From Thermoguttaceae bacterium (GTDB taxonomy: Bacteria > Planctomycetota > Planctomycetia > Pirellulales > Thermoguttaceae), in the NCBI GenBank assembly GCA_017408405.1, contig JAFQUP010000202.1, positions 1 to 33,549 of the forward strand: 33,549 nucleotides of DNA, written 5' to 3'. Under the pieces are notes generated by a model. The model had not been told where the DNA came from, made no database searches, and saw nothing but the letters and a program-made list of their open reading frames with translations. Positions within the stretch are counted from its first letter, which is position 1, and each line of letters starts with the position of its first letter. Below, piece after piece: positions 25,658 through 31,565 of the stretch. A program made the position numbers and the translations under genes.

Positions 25658-26542
25658 GTGAAAGCACACCCAACAGCAATAATTAGTGACGAAGCCAAAA
25701 TCGCGGATGATGTTCAGATAGGTCCGTTCTGTGTCATCGAATCGGGTGTAACAATTGGCGCAGGATGCGTTTTAATGCCCAGGGTCTCGGTAAAAACCGG
25801 CGTCGTTCTTGGTGAGAATAATATTCTTCATGAAGGAGTCATTCTTGGCGGTAAGCCCCAGCATATCTGTTCTCAGGGAGAATATGGCGGAGTGCGTATT
25901 GGCAACGGAAATACTTTTCGTGAGAACTGCACCGTCCACTGCGCGATGTATCCGGAGAAAAACACGATCATTGGGGATGGAAACTTCATTATGGTCAACG
26001 CGCACGTCGCGCACGACTGTGTTATCGGAAGCAATGTCATCATTACCAATAACGCTTTGCTGGGCGGGCACGTTCATGTCGGAGACCGCGCGAATATTTC
26101 GGGCGGCGTCGCGATTCATCAGTATTGCCAGATCGGGACTTTCGCCATGGTGGGCGGGAATTCCCACATTACGCAGGACGTGCCGCCTTTTGTGAATGTG
26201 GATGGGGCAACCTCTCTGGTCGTTGGAGTCAATCTCATTGGGTTGAGACGCGCGGGTGTGCCGAATTCGGAAATCAAACTCATTCGGGAAGCCTATCGTC
26301 TTCTTTACGAAGAAAAACGTACCATGAGTGAGAGTGAAGCGGTGATGAGAGAGCATTTTCCGGAAGGAATGGCTTCGATTTACGCTGATTTTATTGCCGC
26401 GAGCCAGCGTGGATTCATTGGAGAACGCCGTGCTTCGAGTAAGGCTCTGAAACTGGTTCGGGTTGAGGAGACTGAAAAGAGCAGTGAAAAAGCCGCTTCG
26501 GTGGAAATGCCTGAGATTGCGGCCATTCGCGCGATTGGATGA
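25658..26542 (+). CDS. lpxA: UDP-N-acetylglucosamine acyltransferase (lipid A biosynthesis)
   Basis: 294 aa, GTG start with AAAGGA upstream. The protein is a left-handed beta-helix of hexapeptide repeats, from IISDEAKIADDVQIGPFCVI onward. The diagnostic LpxA blocks are GGKPQ, NAHVAHDC with H119 matching the catalytic His125 of E. coli LpxA, GGHVHVGD, AIHQYCQIG and VNLIGLRR. LpxA transfers a hydroxyacyl chain from acyl carrier protein to UDP-GlcNAc, the first step of lipid A synthesis, in the cytoplasm. The chain is some 30 residues longer than the E. coli enzyme because of a charged C-terminal extension after about residue 260. No other lpx gene is near. A terminator follows about 160 bases downstream. 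Confidence 0.94.
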   Translation: MKAHPTAIISDEAKIADDVQIGPFCVIESGVTIGAGCVLMPRVSVKTGVVLGENNILHEGVILGGKPQHICSQGEYGGVRIGNGNTFRENCTVHCAMYPEKNTIIGDGNFIMVNAHVAHDCVIGSNVIITNNALLGGHVHVGDRANISGGVAIHQYCQIGTFAMVGGNSHITQDVPPFVNVDGATSLVVGVNLIGLRRAGVPNSEIKLIREAYRLLYEEKRTMSESEAVMREHFPEGMASIYADFIAASQRGFIGERRASSKALKLVRVEETEKSSEKAASVEMPEIAAIRAIG

Positions 26543-26701
26543 GGCGGTTTTGAGTTGCCATTGGGAGTATGCCGACCTCCTCTTCCGAAAATGGTACGCG
26601 GGATGGAATGTTCCGGAAGGCTGATTTTTCAGGAATTTCCCAAATTTCGTTTTCTTATTGAAAAGCGCTTTGGGGAAATCTCCACATAAATTTTGATTTA
26701 G

Positions 26702-26742
26702 AAAGACCGTTTGGTGACGTATTGCCGCCAAACGGTTTTTTT
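26702..26742 (+). terminator. Terminator downstream of lpxA
   Basis: A perfect 9-bp stem ACCGTTTGG/CCAAACGGT (26706-26714 with 26728-26736) is extended by A-T pairs and followed by a run of seven T. Confidence 0.8.
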
Positions 26743-26956
26743 ATTAAGAAGGAGTACGCCGCGTGTTTGAAAGGAGGAGATTCTTTTGGCGGAGAGAGGC
26801 GCAAGACAGGAGGGCGTGAGTAAAGAAGTAAATATATTGCTAAATGAGGCGGGAAAAGCTTTCGGGGAACAGGTATTTTGAAAGAATCGAGTGAAAACAG
26901 GAATGAAATCCGGAAAACTTTTGGGAGAAATTTGGAAATTTTTAGGCTGCGGGTAC
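26743..26956. other. Spacer between lpxA terminator and tRNA promoter, nothing recognised
   Basis: Purine-rich sequence without a supported gene. An 18-codon frame starting GTG at about 26763 behind AAGGAG was seen, but it has no other support. Confidence 0.4.
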
Positions 26957-26984
26957 TTGAAAGATTCTGAAAATATGCTAGAAT
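26957..26984 (+). promoter_or_regulatory. Promoter of the tRNA-Ala gene
   Basis: TTGAAA (26957-26962), a 16-base spacer and TAGAAT (26979-26984) preceded by TGC, another extended -10. Transcription would begin about 55 bases before the mature tRNA. Confidence 0.6.
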
Positions 26985-27044
26985 AATGAAATCTTGATTG
27001 AGGGAACTTTTGCGGTTCTCTCGATTTGTTGAGTTTAATTTCAA

Positions 27045-27117
27045 GGGGGTATAGCTCAGTTGGTAGAGCATCGCGTTTGCAACGCGAGGGTCATCGGTCC
27101 GAGTCCGTTTACCTCCA
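27045..27117 (+). tRNA. tRNA-Ala (anticodon TGC)
   Basis: 73 bases fold as a cloverleaf. The acceptor stem is GGGGGTA (27045-27051) with TACCTCC (27110-27116), containing one G-T pair, and A73 is the discriminator. The D arm contains GCTCAGTTGGTAGAGC. The anticodon arm is CGCG-TTTGCAA-CGCG with anticodon TGC. CCA is not encoded. The T arm is odd: the loop reads TCCGAGT instead of TTCRANY and the stem has a T-T mismatch. A terminator follows immediately. Confidence 0.93.
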
Positions 27118-27120
27118 CTT

Positions 27121-27162
27121 AAAAAGCAGAAATCCCAATTTGGAATTTCTGCTTTTTTGTTT
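27121..27162. terminator. Bidirectional terminator between tRNA-Ala and the helical-repeat gene
   Basis: A perfect 13-bp stem (27121-27133 with 27145-27157, core AGCAGAAAT/ATTTCTGCT) has A and T runs on both sides, so it can serve the tRNA on the plus strand and the large gene on the minus strand. Confidence 0.85.
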
Positions 27163-27184
27163 TTCCGCGGCAGAAGTAGAATTT

Positions 27185-30100
27185 TCATGGAGTAATTTTC
27201 TGCGTATCTCTATTCGGACCGTAGGCCTCCATGGTAAACAAAAAATAGATTGGCAGCTTTGCTTCCTTGTCCGGCAGTTTTTCAAACTCTTCATCCGCCT
27301 TGCGCAGAAGTTCTTCCCGTTTCCCGTCTTCTTCCAGTTCCGCGCTCATGCGCGTGAGAAGTACTTTCAGTTTCAGATACCAGTTCAGTTTCCTGCTGTT
27401 TTCGTCTTTCGCGTCCGCATCATGCGAAACTTCTGCCGGATTATCTTCCAGATCATCAAATACGCTGTTTTCCTGTTTCAGGGAGTCTTTTTCCAGTTGA
27501 ATCGCTTCGTCGAGATATTTCCAGGTTTCTTCCAGCGATTTACGGCCCTCATCCTTTCTCCCAGCCGCCAAATGGCATTCCGCGGCGGTGTGCAGACAAT
27601 CGATTCGAAGCAGAAGGAAATTTTCACGGCAAAGAATTTTGAACTTCGCGGAAATTTCCGTGTTTTGAATGATACTTTGGAGTTCCTCCAGGTTTTTTTC
27701 TGCCAGGGCGAGTGCCTCCGGATACTTTTTCTCTTTCAGGCGGATACGCATTTTCGTGATACTTAAAGCCAGTTTAATATCCAGAAATTTTTCGGGATAT
27801 TCTTTGAGTATCGGCATGAACACTTTTTCTGCTTCGGTCAAATATCTTTTGGCCCCGGCAAGATCATTTTCCTCGCGAAGGACAAGTTCCGCCAGAAATT
27901 GGTCAATCGAAACGAGCATCATGCCGTTTCGCGCATCGTATGGAAATTTCTTCTGAAATACTTTACTGGTTTCAGCAGCTTCGATGAATAAATTGAGAGC
28001 GGGCTCATCGTACTGCGCGTTTGTGCCCAGATAAATTAACAGGAAGATTTCCCCAACGTAATGCACGAAATTTTCCGGAACGTTTTTTCTTCCTGACCGG
28101 CAGATGCCGATTATTCTTTGAAAGGCCTCCTTTTCCTTTTCGTCCTTAAATTGTTCCAGGTAATGGGTTCCAACTGTCATGAAAGAAGCGAACCAAATTA
28201 TTTCTCTTTGACTTTCTTCGATTGTCTCGAGCATTTCCAGAGCCTCCTCCAATGTTTGGCGCGCGCCATCGGCGTTTTGATTTTGAAGGCAGTTTTCCGC
28301 TTCTTCAATTTTGCGGCTGATTTGAAGGAAAAAGAGTGTTTTGACAGAAAGAATATCCAATTTTTTGACCTCGTCTTCCAATTCTCTGATTCGGCCATCG
28401 ATTTTATCTATTTTGGCCTGATCATTCTGTTTGCGTGCGAGGCTGCGCTGGCAGTGACAGAGCGTGAAACGCCGGAGAATGAAATTTTGTTTCATTTCGT
28501 CGGAGAGTTCACCGAGTATCATTTTTTGGTGCTCTTCTGCGAGAGAAAGCGCTTTTTCGTATTTAGCCAGAGCTGCTTCGGCATCCGGATAGAATCCCAG
28601 TTCCGCCGCGGTATTCCAGAGGAATGTGACAGTATTCAAAAATTGATTGAGGAATCCCATATCCAGAAGCAGTTCCGGATATTTTTCGGATAGTGTTTCA
28701 AGAATTTTCAAAGATTCCTGAAAACAAAGAAACGCCGGCTCTTTCATCCGTTCTCTAATGGTTGAACCAAGTAGTTGAAGATCCTTAACGCTTTGGAAGA
28801 TCGTGATGCTATTTGGGAGAGGGCCTTCAAAAAGAAGGGCGGATTTCACCAGACATTCCCGGTATCGCTTGAGCGTTTCCTCTTCATCCGCGAGTTTGGC
28901 GGCGCATAGTGCCTCACGTACCGAGAGGCGGAAGTCCGTAAAGAGAGTCGCGGAGGGATCATTATTCTCGTTTTTCCGTATGGAATTAAAACAGTTTCTC
29001 ATTTGGACCACGTGTTTTTGACACTCCGTGAAATCCGAAAGAAACCACCAGCAGGCGGCGAGATGGCCATGAATATTCAGCTGAAAAAGCTCGGTGAGCG
29101 TGGCGGTATCCTGCGGTAAATCGTAATTTTTCAGATTTTCCGTTTCCTTCAGGAGACGAGTGAATATCTGAAGCCTTCGCGCGTTATTTTTGGATGGAGG
29201 CGGGGCCAGGTCAAAGATGAAAAATGGGAGAGTGTGAAAGTATTCCTTAAGGAGGCTGAACACATTTTCTCGAGACTGTTCGGTCGTGAAATCCGGATCG
29301 TTCTGATCCATGGATTCCAAAAATAAAGCCAGATTTTCCAGAAATTTCTCCTCATTTTCCCAAGCTGTTTCCATTTGGGAGTGATGACTTCCGCAGTACG
29401 CGAGATAAATCGCCTGATCAAGCTGGGAGGCTGCCAGCCAAATGCGTTGATCGGCGTAAGTGAAATTTTTTGTCAGGCCGCTTCGGCTCTCCTTATGGCG
29501 CAAACCGGCACAGGATGTTTCGAGCGCTTCGATCGCGAGTTTGCGTTCTGAAAAACTTTGCTCATTCCATATCTGACGCAGATTTCGCGCGGCAGATAAT
29601 CCGATGACTCCCAAGGCTTTTTGACGTATTTCCCTGCAGGAAGTTGTGCTCTTCAGGAGGTTTTCAAGAGTAATCAGGAAATAACGATGGGATTTGTCCG
29701 CAGATACCCGCAATGCTAAAAAGTATGCCGCGGTTCCAAGGGGAAAGCGTGCGTAATCTGGTTTTCCGAGCATAAGAAAACTGTCGTTAAGAAGTGCGAA
29801 ATCTTCTTCAAGACGCGCAATTTTCTCTGGTGTCAGATCTCTTTCGGTGGTTGCTTTGAAAAAATTACTTAACAGGGCGTTGAAGCCTGCCTGACCGAAG
29901 TATTCGAAATTCTCCGAAATATCAAGCGGAGGAGGAGAGGCGGGAACTTCCGCGTTGTTGCTGAGGGCAGGAGCTGGCGATTTCTGAAGTTTGCCAAAAT
30001 CTTTAAGAGGATTAAGGAGCGGGGCCTTGGGGGATGAAAAGTCTATCTGATTCCCGGAAGAGAGAAATGACGAGTTTGGGGAAAGTATTTCAGAAAATTG

Positions 30101-30469
30101 GAAATTTTTGATAATTGATGAGAATTCCGAGGATTGAGAGTCGTCCGGAACAATCGGGGAAACGGAGGGAAGTTCGGACGTTTCCGGAATTTCCACGCTG
30201 TCCGGAAGGGAATCCGGAAGACCGGCGGGTAATTCATCGCGGGGGGATTCCGGCAGCTCTTCCGGCAACTCGTCCGGCAAATCTTCAGAAGGTTTCATCT
30301 CAAGAACTGGTTCATGGGATAAGGGGGGAACTGAATTTTTTGAATGAGGTGAGAGTTGGGCCGCCTCACCGACAAGGCGGGAATCTGCTGTCTTTTCCTG
30401 CCCATAACCAACTGTCGGAAGCACGCATAGGAGAAGGAACAGAATCATCTCAATTTTAAAAAATTTCAT
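27185..30469 (-). CDS. Large exported helical-repeat (TPR-like) protein of unknown function
   Basis: 1094 aa. AGAGG lies before the ATG and a signal peptide follows (MKFFKIEM, ILFLLLCVLPTVGYG, Q), so the protein is exported, probably to the periplasm. Residues about 55-110 are a Pro/Glu/Asp-rich stretch with repeated E/D-LP units (DELPEELPES, AGLPDSLPDS). Residues about 190-1080 are almost entirely amphipathic helices, with TPR-like pairs such as YPDAEAALAKYEKALSLAEEHQ, NLAGAKRYLTEAEKVF and YPEALALAEKNLEELQ; coiled-coil-like parts include IDKIDGRIRELEDEVKKL. No catalytic motif or anchor was found. TPR-type exported proteins of this size are common in planctomycetes and mostly uncharacterised. 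It has its own strong promoter, and the upstream ankyrin gene has its own terminator, so the two are probably not an operon. Confidence 0.75.
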   Translation of the reverse strand: MKFFKIEMILFLLLCVLPTVGYGQEKTADSRLVGEAAQLSPHSKNSVPPLSHEPVLEMKPSEDLPDELPEELPESPRDELPAGLPDSLPDSVEIPETSELPSVSPIVPDDSQSSEFSSIIKNFQFSEILSPNSSFLSSGNQIDFSSPKAPLLNPLKDFGKLQKSPAPALSNNAEVPASPPPLDISENFEYFGQAGFNALLSNFFKATTERDLTPEKIARLEEDFALLNDSFLMLGKPDYARFPLGTAAYFLALRVSADKSHRYFLITLENLLKSTTSCREIRQKALGVIGLSAARNLRQIWNEQSFSERKLAIEALETSCAGLRHKESRSGLTKNFTYADQRIWLAASQLDQAIYLAYCGSHHSQMETAWENEEKFLENLALFLESMDQNDPDFTTEQSRENVFSLLKEYFHTLPFFIFDLAPPPSKNNARRLQIFTRLLKETENLKNYDLPQDTATLTELFQLNIHGHLAACWWFLSDFTECQKHVVQMRNCFNSIRKNENNDPSATLFTDFRLSVREALCAAKLADEEETLKRYRECLVKSALLFEGPLPNSITIFQSVKDLQLLGSTIRERMKEPAFLCFQESLKILETLSEKYPELLLDMGFLNQFLNTVTFLWNTAAELGFYPDAEAALAKYEKALSLAEEHQKMILGELSDEMKQNFILRRFTLCHCQRSLARKQNDQAKIDKIDGRIRELEDEVKKLDILSVKTLFFLQISRKIEEAENCLQNQNADGARQTLEEALEMLETIEESQREIIWFASFMTVGTHYLEQFKDEKEKEAFQRIIGICRSGRKNVPENFVHYVGEIFLLIYLGTNAQYDEPALNLFIEAAETSKVFQKKFPYDARNGMMLVSIDQFLAELVLREENDLAGAKRYLTEAEKVFMPILKEYPEKFLDIKLALSITKMRIRLKEKKYPEALALAEKNLEELQSIIQNTEISAKFKILCRENFLLLRIDCLHTAAECHLAAGRKDEGRKSLEETWKYLDEAIQLEKDSLKQENSVFDDLEDNPAEVSHDADAKDENSRKLNWYLKLKVLLTRMSAELEEDGKREELLRKADEEFEKLPDKEAKLPIYFLFTMEAYGPNRDTQKITP

Positions 30470-30518
30470 TACTTGCCTCTGGATTTAATATGGGGAGAAA
30501 CTCGATATTATCGCTTTT

Positions 30519-30547
30519 AAATTATCAGATTCCGAAGTAGTTGTCAA
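30519..30547 (-). promoter_or_regulatory. Strong promoter of the helical-repeat gene
   Basis: On the minus strand: perfect TTGACA (-35), a 17-base spacer and TAATTT preceded by TGA. The -10 is about 50 bases before the start codon. Confidence 0.75.
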
Positions 30548-30580
30548 GACGAAATGGGGATTAAGGGAGAAGCCGTAAAA

Positions 30581-30612
30581 AAAGAGTACGTTAATAAAAT
30601 AACGTACCCTTT
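30581..30612 (-). terminator. Terminator of the ankyrin gene
   Basis: An 8-bp stem GTACGTTA/TAACGTAC (30586-30593 with 30600-30607) is extended by AAAG/CTTT around one mismatch. Read on the minus strand it is followed by a run of T. Confidence 0.75.
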
Positions 30613-30647
30613 CATTTTTCGTACTGGAAATCCGTTTTAGGGAACCT

Positions 30648-31205
30648 TTATTTTGCCTGGGCGTCCAGCCAATCCGCGATGTCGCGGCGGCCTTCTTCTC
30701 GAGCGGCTTCCGCGGGAGTTTGACGGTCTTCATCGAGAGCGTTGATATTCGCGCCTTTTTCGACCAGGAACTGAACGACTTCAAGCGTTCCGTCTTCCGC
30801 GGCACCGTGAAGCGGAGTTTCGCGATCGTCATTCTCAGCATTCACGTCTGCCCCCTTTTCAATCAGAAGTCGAACCACTTCAAGATTGGATCCTTCCGCA
30901 GCCTCATGAAGCGGGGTCGTGTCGTCTTCATCCCGCGCGTTGACATTCGCGCCCTTTTCAAGCAGGAAACGCACGACTTCAAGCCGACCGCGCTCCGCGG
31001 CACCGTGAAGCGGGGTTTCTCCATCGTCGGTTTCTTCATCAATCCGCGCTCCCTGAGAGATAAGCTGCTGAACTTTCGCCAGATCGCCTCTTTTCGCGGC
31101 TCGGTAGATCGCCGGCTCGAAATCCGCTCGAACCGTATTCGCGCTGCCGAGAGAAAGAAGGACGAATGATGCCAAAAGCACGAGTGAAAGTGGATTTCTC
31201 AACAT
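30648..31205 (-). CDS. Exported ankyrin-repeat protein
   Basis: 185 aa. AAAGGAG lies about 8 bases before the ATG. A signal peptide (MLRNPLSLVLLASFVLLSLGSANTVRA) directs export. The rest is an ankyrin stack of about five repeats of 33 residues. Three are canonical: GETPLHGAAERGRLEVVRFL, TTPLHEAAEGSNLEVVRLL and ETPLHGAAEDGTLEVVQFL, each followed by a loop such as EKGANVNARD. The first unit (AIYRAAKRGDLAKVQQL) and the last (QTPAEAAREEGRRDIADWL) are capping-type units. Ankyrin repeats bind other proteins; a short exported bacterial example like this is probably a periplasmic binding or inhibitor protein, but the partner is unknown. It has its own promoter candidate and terminator. Confidence 0.9.
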   Translation of the reverse strand: MLRNPLSLVLLASFVLLSLGSANTVRADFEPAIYRAAKRGDLAKVQQLISQGARIDEETDDGETPLHGAAERGRLEVVRFLLEKGANVNARDEDDTTPLHEAAEGSNLEVVRLLIEKGADVNAENDDRETPLHGAAEDGTLEVVQFLVEKGANINALDEDRQTPAEAAREEGRRDIADWLDAQAK

Positions 31206-31294
31206 GATTGGGGCTCCTTTATTGAAATTCTCATTTTATTTTTATTCTTCCGGTGATGATTTCCTCTCATCTTTCATTCATACTATACGGCATA

Positions 31295-31324
31295 ATTATT
31301 CAGCGTTCTTTTATGTTTTGTAAA
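31295..31324 (-). promoter_or_regulatory. Tentative promoter of the ankyrin gene
   Basis: On the minus strand: TTTACA (-35), an 18-base spacer and AATAAT (-10). The leader would be about 80 bases. Confidence 0.4.
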
Positions 31325-31485
31325 TTTTTTGTAAAGATTTATTTTTTCCTCTCCTTTTTTTGAACTTCTGTTAAAATCGCGGTCTCATTCTTTTGAATGG
31401 CGAAATTCATGATGAAGCAACCCCTTTTTTCTCTCAACCCGCTCACCCCTCCCCCTGGAGAAGGGCTTGAGTTCTTCCCCCCCCC

Positions 31486-31514
31486 TTTACGAAACGTGAG
31501 GAAAATGTTAAAAT
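31486..31514 (+). promoter_or_regulatory. Promoter of the kinase gene (extended -10)
   Basis: TTTACG (31486-31491), a 17-base spacer and TAAAAT (31509-31514) preceded by TGT. The -35 directly follows a run of nine C. The -10 context ATGTTAAAATGA is identical to that of the second giant gene. Confidence 0.6.
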
Positions 31515-31565
31515 GAAATTGGTTGCTTTGTGATGCTTTACTTTTTCAGACATCAGGAGTTTTTT

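Larger units (their letters stand above)
31206..31565. other. Divergent intergenic region between ankyrin and kinase genes
   Basis: 360 bases with T-rich stretches, a run of nine C at 31477-31485, and promoters for both neighbours (listed separately). A third TGTTAAAAT hexamer context (TAAAAT at 31372-31377) has no -35 at the right distance. Confidence 0.5.

Noticed and set aside
26763..26819. Possible 18-codon Arg-rich small gene behind AAGGAG
   Set aside because: Short chance frames behind purine-rich sequence are common, and there is no promoter or conservation evidence.
26655..27188. Minus-strand open frame of 177 codons covering the tRNA region
   Set aside because: It runs across the tRNA-Ala gene and two terminators and has no gene-like start.
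30700..31100. Regular repeats in the ankyrin gene considered as a CRISPR or tandem DNA repeat
   Set aside because: The periodicity of about 99 bases is explained by 33-residue ankyrin repeats; the DNA copies are not identical.
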